Below, one piece after another: positions 15,932-24,670 of a stretch of DNA of 64,000 bases. Under the pieces are notes generated by a model. That model ran no database searches. It saw only the letters and a list, made by a program, of their open reading frames with translations, and had not been told where the DNA came from. Position numbers and translations under genes: made by a program. Numbering within the stretch: the stretch's first letter is position 1; the number at the start of each line of letters is the position of its first letter. This DNA comes from Polyangium fumosum (GTDB lineage: Bacteria > Myxococcota_A > Polyangia > Polyangiales > Polyangiaceae), in NCBI RefSeq assembly GCF_005144585.1, contig NZ_SSMQ01000011.1:1-64000 (forward strand), in the 5' to 3' direction.

Positions 15932-16966
15932 CTACTTAGACTTGCATTTTTGCGGGAAGCCCGTGCAGATGCTATTCGTGTTGCAATCCGTGTCCTCGCG
16001 GCAGTAACTACCGTCGGGAATTGGCGGGGTGGGACACGTCATGCCTTGCGGACATGGTACACATTCCTTGGTCGTCTTGTCGCACAGGTAGTCAAAACAT
16101 TGATAGTCCGCAGCGCACGACGTAGTTTCTTCTCCTACACAGAGCCCATTCTTGCAGGTGAAGCCCGTTTTGCATTTGATGAAACTCTGCGCCCCTGGCC
16201 TGCAAGGCTCCCCGGCATCCGCTTTGCACCTCCCTTGGTCAATCTCCTTGCTACGACACGCATCTGGGTTGGCGGCGGGGGGCGGTGCGCATTTTTTAGT
16301 CGTACTGTCGCAATAGTTTGTTTCGCATTGGACTGGATCATCGCAGGACTGGCCGCTAGTGAGACGGCAGTAGCCACCGACACATTTGTCATTTACGCAG
16401 GGGCCAAATAGTGGAGTCGCCCATTCACATGGTTCGCCTAGTGCCTGACCTAACGCGCATACCATGTTGCTGCACGCGAAAGTCTCTCCGCAGGAATTAT
16501 CCGGCCATCCATTGGGTAGTGCGTCAGCTGTCGTGCATTGACCAGCCGCTCCTGGAACATTGCATGACTCGCACTGCTCGTTACAGGGCGTCGCACAGCA
16601 AACCTCGTCCGCGCAATATCCACTGCACTGGTCGTCAGTCATGCAAGGAAGCCCGTTCTTAAAACCGCATTTTCCGGCCCCATTGCAGACCTGATCCATC
16701 CCGCACGGCATGTTCTCCTGCGCAGGATCTTCCACAATGCTACAGTCTGTCGGATCGCACTTCTTGCACGGCGGCACGGTCGGACAAGTGCATGCCATTC
16801 CGCCAGTTCCCCCATTCCCGCCCGACCCGCTCGATCCGCCCAATCCCCCGTCAGTCTTATCCTCGAACTGATCGTTGCCAAGAAAACCGCCAGAGCAAGC
16901 AGCGACGACCGCTGCCAACCCGCCCAACGTCATCACCAATGCCGTCGAAATGCCAAATCGCTTCAT
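15932..16966 (-). CDS. Cys-rich outer-membrane-type lipoprotein
   Basis: 344 residues. The start at 16966 (MKRFGIST) has GCGAGGA upstream and places the signal peptide correctly; the lipobox VVAAC ends it. A Gly/Ser linker (GGLGGSSGSGGNGGTGG) separates the lipid anchor from a body with about 40 cysteines in repeated blocks such as MPCGMDQVCNGAGKCG and CCATPCNEQCESC. This pattern is common in myxobacterial surface lipoproteins and implies many disulfides. It is the last gene of a minus-strand operon after a kinase and a TPR-PEGA protein. Substrate or ligand is unknown. Confidence 0.8.
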   Translation of the reverse strand: MKRFGISTALVMTLGGLAAVVAACSGGFLGNDQFEDKTDGGLGGSSGSGGNGGTGGMACTCPTVPPCKKCDPTDCSIVEDPAQENMPCGMDQVCNGAGKCGFKNGLPCMTDDQCSGYCADEVCCATPCNEQCESCNVPGAAGQCTTADALPNGWPDNSCGETFACSNMVCALGQALGEPCEWATPLFGPCVNDKCVGGYCRLTSGQSCDDPVQCETNYCDSTTKKCAPPPAANPDACRSKEIDQGRCKADAGEPCRPGAQSFIKCKTGFTCKNGLCVGEETTSCAADYQCFDYLCDKTTKECVPCPQGMTCPTPPIPDGSYCREDTDCNTNSICTGFPQKCKSK

Positions 16967-16995
16967 GACTGATCCTCGCCCCAAGAAACTGCCTG

Positions 16996-18000
16996 CTAAA
17001 ATTTCCCCGTGAGCATCAGCCCACCGCCGCCCGGTCCCACCATCACCGAAGCGTGCGGCTTCGCCACGTCATCCGACTTCTTTGCAGTCAGCGCGTAAAT
17101 CAATGTGCCAACACCCGCGACGCCAGCGCCAATGAATGCGCCAAGCGCCACGTAATTCAGGGTGATTCGCGTGTCATGCAGATCGTTGTATTGATTTTCA
17201 CAATCGACGCGACCACTGCACCCGATGCCATACTCTTTATCACTTGCCGCCGAGTACAGCAGGTTGTTCGCGACGACCCCAAGCCCCACCCCAACAAGCA
17301 CCAGCCCGCCCGTCACCCCGATGCCCGCATAGACCATGGTCTTGTTCGGGCCCGCGGATCCACCAGGTACAGTCGGCCCCGTCTCGACCTTGCGCAGCTC
17401 CAAGCCGACCTTCGGCTCCGAGCCTGCTTTCACGTCCTCGACGATCCGAGCAGGCGCGTACCCTTCCTTTTTCGCCTCGAACGTCCGCTGCCCCGGATCG
17501 ACAAAGATGTCCTCCTGCAACGGCGAAAGACCGACCACCACCCCGTCGACGCGAATCTCCGCGCCCTCGATGTTCACTTGGATCCGGGTTTTCCCGAGTT
17601 TCGCCGCCAGCTCGGCGAGCTTTTTCTCGGCCTCCGCACGCGTCTTCGGGTCAAGGTCGGTACGGCGTAATATCGTGGTCAAATGCTGGGCGGCATCGCG
17701 ATCTTGACCCGTCGCGATCTCGGCTTGTATCAAGGCCGCGAGATACCTCGGTTGCGGATCCGCCGCATAAGCAGCCCCGAACTCCTCGCGCGCCGCCGCC
17801 CACTTGTCCCCCTCGACCTGCTCGAGACCCGCCTTGAAGTGCTGCTCGGCCGTCGTTGCCCCCTGCCCAAGCACCGGCGCACTCACAAGCACACCCGCCG
17901 CCAGAAGTCCCAGCGTGAGTGATCGTCCCGCCCAAGATCCAAGTTGCCTCGCCCGTGCCTTCACCTTGCCTCCGAGCGAGACCTTACCTGTTATGCGCAC
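16996..18000 (-). CDS. Secreted TPR-PEGA domain protein
   Basis: 334 residues from a GTG at 18000. A signal-type hydrophobic stretch (LTLGLLAAGVLVSAPVLGQ) follows a basic N-terminus. TPR-like helices come next (EQHFKAGLEQVEGDKWAAAREEF, YLAALIQAEIATGQ), then a PEGA domain (GAEIRVDGVVVGLSPL, DPGQRTFEAKKEGYAPA), then two hydrophobic segments near residues 225-300 that may be membrane helices. PEGA domains are thought to bind surface or wall components. The gene lies 31 bp downstream of the kinase, so the two are probably cotranscribed. Similar TPR-PEGA genes follow sigma-like genes elsewhere in this window. Confidence 0.8.
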   Translation of the reverse strand: MRITGKVSLGGKVKARARQLGSWAGRSLTLGLLAAGVLVSAPVLGQGATTAEQHFKAGLEQVEGDKWAAAREEFGAAYAADPQPRYLAALIQAEIATGQDRDAAQHLTTILRRTDLDPKTRAEAEKKLAELAAKLGKTRIQVNIEGAEIRVDGVVVGLSPLQEDIFVDPGQRTFEAKKEGYAPARIVEDVKAGSEPKVGLELRKVETGPTVPGGSAGPNKTMVYAGIGVTGGLVLVGVGLGVVANNLLYSAASDKEYGIGCSGRVDCENQYNDLHDTRITLNYVALGAFIGAGVAGVGTLIYALTAKKSDDVAKPHASVMVGPGGGGLMLTGKF

Positions 18001-18031
18001 CTGCTCTCAAGAGGCAAGCAGCGCCACGACC

Positions 18032-19777
18032 TCATAGGGGACCCAGGTTGTCCTTTGGGGGACACTTGACCAGCTTTGTGCCTTTTTTGCAGAGCGGGAT
18101 CACGGGTACCTGCTTGGCTGTAGGGGTCGGTTGTGGCGTGGGCGCTGCGGAAGGCGCTTGCGGTGCTGCGGGTGTTGGTGGAGGGGTCGGCGTCGGCGCG
18201 ACAGCGCTCGTCACGGCAGGAACCACGCTCCCCGCCACCGTCGGAGCCACACTGGCCGTTGGCTTCGCCGACCCCGCAGCGGCAGCGACGGCACCATCCC
18301 CCTCCGCTTGCGACACGAGGAGCACCACGACCACCACAAGCGCCGACAAGACACCAAGCCCCATCATCGCGAAGAACAGCTTCGAGCTACGCTTGCGCCG
18401 TTGAGCTGCCCGCAAAGGACCTTGCGCAGGCGCCGACGCCGCCGGAGATGGGCTCGTCGACATCGATGTGATCGCCGACGTCGTCGCCGCACGCTCCGCG
18501 CGCATCACGACCTCTGGATCGAGCGCTTGCGTGCCGCCGTGCACCGCGTCTGACGGCGCCGCCGCTTCGAGGCTCGCCGAGGACTGACGGCTCGTGCGCC
18601 ACTGTTCCATCTCCTTCTTCCAGGCAGGCGCAGGTGATGCAACAGGCTGATCGGCAGACATGACCTGCGTCCCTGTCGCAGACTGCTCCTGCTTCGCAGA
18701 CGCACCCTTCCGCGCGCTCATCTCGGCGAGCACTCGCCCTTGCATGGGCAACGTCGCAGCCTCGTCGCCGTCCATCGTCTGCGGCGTCGAAGGCATCGGA
18801 GGCCGCGCAGCCGACACCGGCGCGACATCAGGACCTGGTGATGTCGGCGTACGTTGCAGTCCGGGCGATGAGGGCGCCGCGACGCTCACCGGCATGCGCA
18901 TGCTGCGGCTTGTCTCGGCGACCGACTTCAGCGCGAGCGCGAGCTCCGATGCGTTCGCGTATCGGCTGTCGCGATCCGGGTTCATGCAGCGCGCGACGAT
19001 CTCATCGAGCTCCGGAGGCACACTGCGCACCTTCGTCGAAGGCGGCGGCACCTTGTTCACCTTCGTGAGCACGATCTGCCGGATCACTTCGTCGACGTTG
19101 CCCACGAACGGGCGCACGCCCGCGAGCATCTCGTAGAGCACGACGCCGAGCGACCAGAGGTCCGTGCGACCATCGAGATCCTGGCGCATGGCCACCTGCT
19201 CCGGGCTCATGTACGCAGGCGATCCCACCGCCACGTTGGTCAGTGTCGCAGGCCCATCTGCTCCACCTTCGAGGTTCTTGCTCACACCGAAGTCCAGCAC
19301 CTTCACAACGAAGCGGTCTTCCTGCATCCCCTCTTCACGATGGAGGAAGATGTTCGCGGGCTTCAGATCGCGATGGATGATCTTCGCCGCATGCGCCACG
19401 GCGAGCGCGCCCGCAATCTCGGCACCGATGCGCGCGGCCATCGCCGGCTCGATGCGTCGCGTGTCCTTGAGCATCTCGTCGAGCGGCTTGCCGCGCAGGA
19501 GCTCGAGTACGAGGAACGGGTCGCCGTCCGACGTCGTGCCCACGTCGTAGATTTGAACGATGTTCCGGTGAGACAACTTACCGCAAGCCTTTGCTTCGCG
19601 GATGAGCCGCTGGCGAAGCTCCGGCGTGCGTTGCTCTGGAGCCGAGGGGATGATGAGCTTGAGCGCGACCTTGCCGCCAGTGGCTTGGTTCTCCCCTGCC
19701 CAAACCTCGCCCATAGCCCCTGCGCCGATCCTCTGGACCAGTCGGTACTTGCCCCCAAGGATGTCCCCGGATTTCAT
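18032..19777 (-). CDS. Hanks-type serine/threonine protein kinase with a transmembrane helix
   Basis: 581 residues from the ATG at 19777 (MKSGDILGGKYRLV). Upstream in-frame starts exist at 19795 and 19918, but the kinase fold begins immediately here. The kinase domain spans about residues 8-275, with Gly loop GAGAMGEVW, lysine in VALKL, catalytic HRDLKPANIFL, DFGVSK and SPAYMSPEQ, so all key residues are present. A Pro/Ala/Ser-rich linker leads to a membrane helix (FFAMMGLGVLSALVVVVVLL, about 450-475) and a Pro/Thr-rich outer part ending in a Cys/Lys-rich tail. It is the typical myxobacterial receptor-like kinase layout. It heads an operon with a TPR-PEGA protein and a Cys-rich lipoprotein. 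Confidence 0.92.
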   Translation of the reverse strand: MKSGDILGGKYRLVQRIGAGAMGEVWAGENQATGGKVALKLIIPSAPEQRTPELRQRLIREAKACGKLSHRNIVQIYDVGTTSDGDPFLVLELLRGKPLDEMLKDTRRIEPAMAARIGAEIAGALAVAHAAKIIHRDLKPANIFLHREEGMQEDRFVVKVLDFGVSKNLEGGADGPATLTNVAVGSPAYMSPEQVAMRQDLDGRTDLWSLGVVLYEMLAGVRPFVGNVDEVIRQIVLTKVNKVPPPSTKVRSVPPELDEIVARCMNPDRDSRYANASELALALKSVAETSRSMRMPVSVAAPSSPGLQRTPTSPGPDVAPVSAARPPMPSTPQTMDGDEAATLPMQGRVLAEMSARKGASAKQEQSATGTQVMSADQPVASPAPAWKKEMEQWRTSRQSSASLEAAAPSDAVHGGTQALDPEVVMRAERAATTSAITSMSTSPSPAASAPAQGPLRAAQRRKRSSKLFFAMMGLGVLSALVVVVVLLVSQAEGDGAVAAAAGSAKPTASVAPTVAGSVVPAVTSAVAPTPTPPPTPAAPQAPSAAPTPQPTPTAKQVPVIPLCKKGTKLVKCPPKDNLGPL

Positions 19778-19889
19778 GAACTCACATCTTCCCATGCGCG
19801 TGCATACGGAGACAAGGAAGTTGTTCGTGAACGTCGTCCTCGGCTGACGAACTTTATCCTGCGATACCAGACACGATCCGGATCCTGAA

Positions 19890-20326
19890 TTGTTGTCGAG
19901 CAACGACCCCTTCGTCATCGTGCCGCCCGTGCCGCTCGCGGCGCTCGAACGCCGGGCGCTCCTGCGAAGGCTGTTCGACTACGTGTATCCAGTCGGGCAC
20001 GTGTGGGCCGCGCTCATGGCCCTCGTGTTCTACCCGTTCATGTCGCGCGAGCCGGCGCCCACGCCGGCCGAGCTGCACGCCGTGGCCACGGGTCCGGCGC
20101 GCGTCGTCGCTGCTGCGGCGGCGGACGTCGTTCGCGTCGCGGCCCCGAGACTCGGCGCCTGGGGACAGCGCACCGGCCGCTCCCGTCGAGCCTCGGCTGC
20201 CGCACGTCACACCAGTTCCACACAGCCGCCATGCGCAGCCGACGGCGCCGCGAGGAACCACCGCGACGAACCCCGAGCCCTTCGACCTTCCCCCACGGAA
20301 AGGCTTGGATTTCCGGCCGCGGTAGT
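19890..20326 (+). pseudogene. C-terminal remnant of a sigma-factor-like gene (module copy A)
   Basis: The translation around RALLRRLFDYVYPVGHVWAA matches the C-terminal part of the sigma-like protein at 24959 (RALARRVCDYVYPLGHALLA), including the following GPARVV-A-AADV block. The sigma region 2 and 4 parts are absent. Near 20160 the matching frame shifts: the end (TNPEPFDLPPRKG) lies in another frame, ends at a TAG at 20324, and parallels ASPDPFVVKRSGQG in copy B. It is therefore truncated and frameshifted, and is followed by a TPR-PEGA gene just as in copy B. Confidence 0.7.
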
Positions 20327-20947
20327 GAGGTTCGTCCCGTACACCCCTCTCGCCTTCGATCGGCAGCCGCGGTATCGTGCGCCGCGCATGCGATCCCTAG
20401 GTGTCGCGCTCGTCGTCCTTCTCGGCCTAACGACCGCCGCGCTCGCCGACGAACCTCGCGACGCGTCACCCGTGCCGCCGGATGCGCTCGAAGACGCGGC
20501 GAAGAAGGCGCGCTTCACCTCGTACGTGATCGACGGGGATCGTGCGCGCGCCGCGGGACGAGCTACAGCCGCCGCAAGAGCGTACGCCGCCGCGCTCGAC
20601 GTCCGCCACGATCCGCTGATCGCCGGCCGACTCGGCGTGATCCTCGTGCAGCTCGGGAAGCCCGTGGATGCCGCGGATCTGCTGCTCGACGCGATCCAGC
20701 GCGCGACGAACGCGACCGCGGAGGAACGTCAGGGCTTCCTGAAGGCGTACGACGCGGCCCGCGCGGAGATGACCTGGGTTGACGTCACGATCTCGCACGC
20801 GGGGACCAAGCTCACGCTCGACGGGGAACCGAGGAACCGCGAGGGGTTCTCGGCCTTGTCCATGTTCGTCGGTATCCGTCCCGCCACCCCCATCCTTCCG
20901 CTTCACCCCTCGGCCGTGCATGTATGCCCGCCGAAGGGAGGTTCGTC

Positions 20948-21304
20948 ATGGCTACGAGGACGACCAAGGCCGAGCGTCGTTGGCGGCGCATCGTGGAGAA
21001 GTGGCGACGCAGCGGCTTGCCGGCACGCGCGTTCGCGAAGCGCCATCGCATCAGCCCGGTCACCATGTATTGGTGGAGCAGCCGACTCGGCAGACAGGAT
21101 GCAGCGCAGGACTCCGAATTCGCGACCGCAGCGCCGACGTTCCTGCCCGTCGAGATCGTCGACGACGCCCCGTCCGGCTCGGTCTCCGCGAAGGCGGCCC
21201 TGGAGGTCGTTCTTCCGCGTGGCGAGGTGATTCGTGTGCCTCCTGGCGCTGACCTCTCCCAGCTCGGCCGTGTTGTCGCGGCCCTTCGCGGGGCGCTCGA
21301 ATGA
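20948..21304 (+). CDS. IS66 family accessory protein OrfA (TnpA-like)
   Basis: 118 residues from the ATG at 20948, which has GGGAGG upstream. The N-terminus is a helix-turn-helix of the IS66/IS3 OrfA type: WRRIVEKWRRSGLPARAFAKRH followed by ISPVTMYWWSSRL. The C-terminal half ends with the family pattern LEVVLPRGEVIRVPPGAD...LGRVVAALRG. Its stop overlaps the orfB start (ATGA), the usual coupling in IS66. OrfA is thought to aid transposition. The frame is intact although the element lacks its transposase. Confidence 0.85.
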   Translation: MATRTTKAERRWRRIVEKWRRSGLPARAFAKRHRISPVTMYWWSSRLGRQDAAQDSEFATAAPTFLPVEIVDDAPSGSVSAKAALEVVLPRGEVIRVPPGADLSQLGRVVAALRGALE

Positions 21305-21580
21305 TCCCCGCACGGATGGCCATTTACGTCGCCACCGAGCGGCTCGATTTGCGTCGCTCGTTCGACGGGCTTTCGGGGGTCGTGCGCGAGGTGCTGCGCG
21401 AGGATCCGCTCTCGGGCGCGCTTTTCATGTTCTTCAACAAGGCGGCCGACAGGGTCAAGATCCTCTGGTGGGATCGGACGGGCTATGCCTCCTCTACAAG
21501 CGCCTCGAGCGCGGGACGTTTCGCGTGCCGCAGGGGCTCGAGCCCGGCGCGACGCGCATCCCAAGTACTGGAAGCAAACC
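21301..21580 (+). pseudogene. Frameshifted IS66 orfB (TnpB)
   Basis: From the ATG at 21301 the frame reads MIPARMAIYVATERLDLRRS, then FDGLSGVVREVLREDPLSGALF and DRVKILWWDRTGYA, the standard IS66 OrfB core. At about 21486 the match moves to another frame (LCLLYKRLERGTFRVPQG), so there is a single-base shift. The usual C-terminal Asp/Leu-rich end is not seen. The product would be truncated and probably inactive. Confidence 0.85.
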
Positions 21581-22086
21581 CTCGAGCAGACCGACGCTCG
21601 TCAGCGGCTCGACGGGAGCATCTGGAGCCGCGTTTCGAGCACGCCGCCTCCGTCCTGACTTCGGGCGCGGCGCGGTCGTGGGGTCCTTCGGATCCGGGCC
21701 TTCGTCGGCTCGCGTTCGGCGGACACGTACATTCTGAGGGCGCCTCGAAGGCGCGTCGACCGTCGACGTGGCTTCATCGCTACGCTTGGACGGTTTGGTC
21801 GAGCCGCGATGTCGTGACGAGCTCTCGCCGCCCTTCGGGCGAACATCGAGATGCTCGGACGCATCAGCGTGGTTGCCACCCGCGTTCTGGCGCTGCGCAG
21901 AACCACGCTTTCTCGCCGGCTTCGGGCGAGCTGCGTCTCCCAAGGGCTCTTCCCCGACGAACTCGTCATGCCGCGGCATCGCGGAGGAAAGTTACGCAGC
22001 AGCCTCGATGGCCGCCATGATGCGGGCGGCCGAACGGATACGTTCGTCGCGCCCGGCGAGCACGAGCTGCGGGCGCGTCTTGATGG

Positions 22087-22686
22087 CTACGAGGACGCCG
22101 TGGAGACGTTCACGGCGCGGAAGGGGCAGGAGATGCGCGTCACGTTGACGTTGCGCGCGTTGCCCGAACCGCTCCCGCCTCCGTTGAAGCTGCGGCGTGA
22201 GAGCCCGCGGAAGCCCCACTTGCGAGCGCGAGGGCCGGGCGAGCCGCCGCTGAGGTGGTCTGGCATCGGCTCCTTAAGAAATTTTATCTCTCCCCATTGA
22301 GTTATGGCGGTTTCAGCGCCGATCTGGTGATACGCAAGGATTTCATTCACCGACCAAGACGAACGGACCCACATCTCGTCTTCTGATTTCGAGGTAAAAA
22401 CCTCCAACACAACCGATGGAACCCCGCGATTCGTAGAAGCGAATATGGGAAAGTATCGCGTTGGCCCAGCGCCAGTTGAGACGGAAAAGCCTAGGATTGC
22501 GAAGTCGAATCCGTGCACGGTGTAAAATTCTACCGATTCCTCGCCAATGCGCACCTCACCGAGCGTCGCTTTCTTACTTTCTTCGCCCTTCTCGGCTCCA
22601 CCGTGCCGATGATCCGGTTTACAACCAATACAACCAGACGATACGAGGATCACAAGCATCAACCCGAAGACGGCGCGTTGCTTCAT
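22087..22686 (-). CDS. Small lipoprotein with chimeric C-terminus, possible immunity protein
   Basis: 199 residues from the ATG at 22686 (MKQRAVFGLMLVILVSSGC). The lipobox SSGC or IGC marks a lipoprotein. Residues to about 139 (ending near FLKEPMPDHLSG) look like a native domain rich in beta strands. Beyond about 22270 the frame runs antisense through the broken TPR-PEGA gene, so its last 60 residues are an artefact of a junction. It lies 25 bp after another minus-strand gene. Position after a vgrG remnant and a possible effector gene suggests a periplasmic immunity lipoprotein, but this is inference. Confidence 0.55.
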   Translation of the reverse strand: MKQRAVFGLMLVILVSSGCIGCKPDHRHGGAEKGEESKKATLGEVRIGEESVEFYTVHGFDFAILGFSVSTGAGPTRYFPIFASTNRGVPSVVLEVFTSKSEDEMWVRSSWSVNEILAYHQIGAETAITQWGEIKFLKEPMPDHLSGGSPGPRARKWGFRGLSRRSFNGGGSGSGNARNVNVTRISCPFRAVNVSTASS

Positions 22687-22711
22687 CAGCGAGTTGACGG
22701 TAGGGACCAGT

Positions 22712-23347
22712 TCACCATCCACCTCCACCTCCACCTGCCGCTTTAACTGTTCGTACCGTCCCGTCACTCCAGTCCACGGACTCGACCCAATTCCACCACA
22801 TGTACTGTGTAGCCATACCGCAGAGAGAGAACACCGGATGACTCGCGAAGTCTCCAAATGAGCGTCTGCTCATTGAGTTGTACATCCAAAAATTCATCTG
22901 CGCCGTCCTAGTAGTGCAATCGATCTTATTCACGCTCGTATAAATATTGAAGGATCCAATTGAGCAGGTGTATAATTTCTCAGTTTGGATTTCTGGGAGG
23001 AAAACGGGAATCACGGGAGGCTTTGCGAACTTCGAGGCTACATAAACCATGAATGCGTTCTTGCAGGTTGTGGGGTCGGTGCCAGGTGGACTCTGCACAA
23101 ACTCACGATAGGACTTTGGCTTTGGTGCATCAGTCTTCGTTGGTTGCCATGATGGAATCGTCACGAAGTTGGATCTCCACAGGGAACAGTTCCCTGCAAG
23201 ATTTCGCTTCGTCCGATTCGAGGCGTCGATCACCGGTTGCCATCTCCTGACGATCCTCGTGTAGTTATCCGATTCCGGCATAATCCAGAGTTTCTCTGAC
23301 GAGAGAGGGGAGAAGAATTCATCCAGGACGTCACCGATAGTTGTCAT
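22712..23347 (-). CDS. Hypothetical protein, possible orphan T6SS effector
   Basis: 211 residues from the ATG at 23347 with AGGGAGA upstream. There is no signal peptide, the protein is rich in Trp, Cys and Ser (four cysteines in the last 130 residues), and it ends in a Gly run (AAGGGGGGW). I recognise no family. Codon usage is less GC-rich than the neighbours, suggesting transfer. It lies downstream of a decayed vgrG and upstream of a lipoprotein gene, the order seen for vgrG-effector-immunity sets, so an effector role is possible but unproven. Confidence 0.5.
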   Translation of the reverse strand: MTTIGDVLDEFFSPLSSEKLWIMPESDNYTRIVRRWQPVIDASNRTKRNLAGNCSLWRSNFVTIPSWQPTKTDAPKPKSYREFVQSPPGTDPTTCKNAFMVYVASKFAKPPVIPVFLPEIQTEKLYTCSIGSFNIYTSVNKIDCTTRTAQMNFWMYNSMSRRSFGDFASHPVFSLCGMATQYMWWNWVESVDWSDGTVRTVKAAGGGGGGW

Positions 23348-23545
23348 TTAGCGTCTCCCTGAGAGGTACACAGGAAATCCGAACGCTATCCGAAAGTCAA
23401 GCGTCATCGTAGCGGCCATCCTGACGTACAGGAACCCCAGCACGTAAACCGCGCTCCCCAGCACCCGAACGAGCAACGAGCGCTCCAGCCGGTCGGACGA
23501 GCGACCGTACTACCACGCCGTACTCCGTGGCAGGCGGCGATCGAC

Positions 23546-23830
23546 TGCGAAATGCGCCTCCTGGCCCAAGTCGAGAGAGAGATTCACGAAATTGATCTCC
23601 GGATCGCGCGCAATGGCTACGAGGGTCCGCCCGTGCGGCTTCTCATTACATTGGCGTGGACGTAGCGATCGCACAGGCGCTGCTCGCGGCGCTCGGGGGA
23701 TATCAATCGGTTCAAGAACGCCGACCAGGCGGCTTCGTATCTGGGGCTCGTGCCCTCGGTCAAAAAAGTCTGGCACAGCCGCGTTACCCCTGCTTCGAGA
23801 GCGCCAGCATTGTTTGTGGCGGCTGAGGTA
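23546..23830 (+). pseudogene. IS110-family transposase C-terminal remnant
   Basis: In one frame the sequence reads CEMRLLAQVEREIHEIDLRI then PPVRLLITL. In a shifted frame it continues AIAQALLAALG and then, after another one-base shift, GDINRFKNADQAASYLGLVPS. These blocks in this order are the Transposase_20 part of IS110 elements (PGVG--TA-ALLAEIGDI-RF--A--LASYLGLVPS). At least two frameshifts and the missing N-terminal DEDD domain make it a dead fragment. It lies on the strand opposite to the vgrG remnant. Confidence 0.75.
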
Positions 23831-24200
23831 GGCCGGCTCGGCGAGCATGAGATCGAGGAGTAGCTGTTCGCCGCGTTGGTCGAGCGCGGCAACGTCCTCC
23901 ATCCACTGCTTCGCATCGTGCACCCAAACGGGCGAGAGCACGACCACGAGCCCCGTGAGCGGGGCGCCGGAGACAGCCGAGGGCCGCGCGCAGCTCCAAG
24001 CCGAAGCGCCCCAGCGCGGACAGCGCGCGTGCTTCGCCGGGCATGGCGCCGACCGCGACGCCTTCGCCCGCCTTCTCGTGCAACTCCGCGATCTCTTCCA
24101 TGTCGACCCGCAGCTCTTCGCTGCGGATTTCCCACCCGTCATCTGTCGTCTCGGTCGGTCCTTCGAGAAAGACGAACGGGCAAAGGTTTTCCTTTCCCAG
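23830..24200 (-). pseudogene. Remnant of an unidentified T6SS-neighbour gene fused to vgrG remains
   Basis: One frame gives GWEIRSEELRVDMEEIAELH followed by EKAGEGVAVGAMPGEARALS and GRFGLELRAALG. After a shift a second frame gives APLTGLVVVLSPVWVHDAKQ then WMEDVAALDQ. Both have coding character and read on naturally from each other, so this is probably one gene with a frameshift. It joins the vgrG remnant directly after FALGKENL, which suggests a deletion brought them together. I do not recognise the family. Confidence 0.5.
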
Positions 24201-24670
24201 CGCGAAGCGATAGCTGCCGCCACGGATGCCAGCAGAGTTGAGCACCGCGGCGATAATTTCAGGCGCGGACTTCTCCTGAAAGATTCGGTTGTCTTTACGA
24301 TGGAGAAGTCGCGCGACCTCCGGGACGAGTACCTGTACGCGGTCCCCGTCTTTCCGTCGTCGAGCTGCACGAACTCGGCGATGATGCCGCGAACCGTCCG
24401 CGTGCTCTCGCCCGTATCGAAAGTCAAGCTTGCCGTTTGGCCGACATGATTGACCATGGCCGCGTGGATCGTCTGCGCGACGGACAACGGATTGACCGGG
24501 AGGGACCCGACGCCCAGCTTGTCGAGCAACCCGCCAACGATTCCCTGCATCGGAAAGCCGCGAACGACGTCAATCTCGAATCGAAAAAGCTCGGATACGC
24601 CTTCGGAGCCGGAGAGCCGAACACCACGCAATAGCTCACCAGCCCCCTCAATCGAAAGGAGGATATTCAT
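24200..24670 (-). pseudogene. Decayed N-terminal part of a second vgrG
   Basis: From the ATG at 24670 the frame reads MNILLSIEGAGELLRGVRLS and then SELFRFEIDVV and TRTVRGIIAEFVQLDDGKTG, a VgrG N-terminus. Near 24330 a one-base shift moves the match to VPEVARLLHRKDNRIFQEKS and then APEIIAAVLNSAGI, the classic gp27-like VgrG block. The rest of VgrG is gone. It shows that a second T6SS cassette once stood here and may have driven the two genes at 22087-23347. Confidence 0.8.

Larger units (their letters stand above)
20872..22041 (+). mobile_element. Internally deleted IS66-family element, 1170 bp, with 8-bp target duplication
   Basis: The left end GTATCCGTCCCGCCACCC and the inverted right end GTATCCGTTCGGCCGCCC match at 14 of 18 positions. 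The same 8 bases, GTTCGTCG, flank the element at 20864-20871 and 22042-22049, the duplication size typical of IS66. It carries an intact orfA and a frameshifted orfB. The large DDE transposase gene (tnpC) that a full ~2.5-kb IS66 needs is absent. About 460 bp between orfB and the right end has no recognisable gene. It cannot move on its own but could have been mobilised in trans. Confidence 0.9.
20388..22300 (+). pseudogene. TPR-PEGA gene of module copy A, split by an IS66-type element
   Basis: The 5' part (20388-20871) has a signal peptide (MRSLGVALVVLLGLTTAALA), a TPR-like region (DRARAAGRATAAARAYAAAL, DPLIAGRLGVILVQLGKP) and the start of a PEGA domain (KLTLDGEPRNREGF). The 3' part resumes after 22041 with FVAPGEHELRARLDGYEDAVETF. 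Removing the element and one 8-bp duplicate restores one continuous frame that aligns with the intact protein at 25884. The end is also abnormal: after about 22265 it runs into less GC-rich foreign DNA and stops at 22300, so the beta-rich C-terminal domain of the paralogues is missing. Confidence 0.85.
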
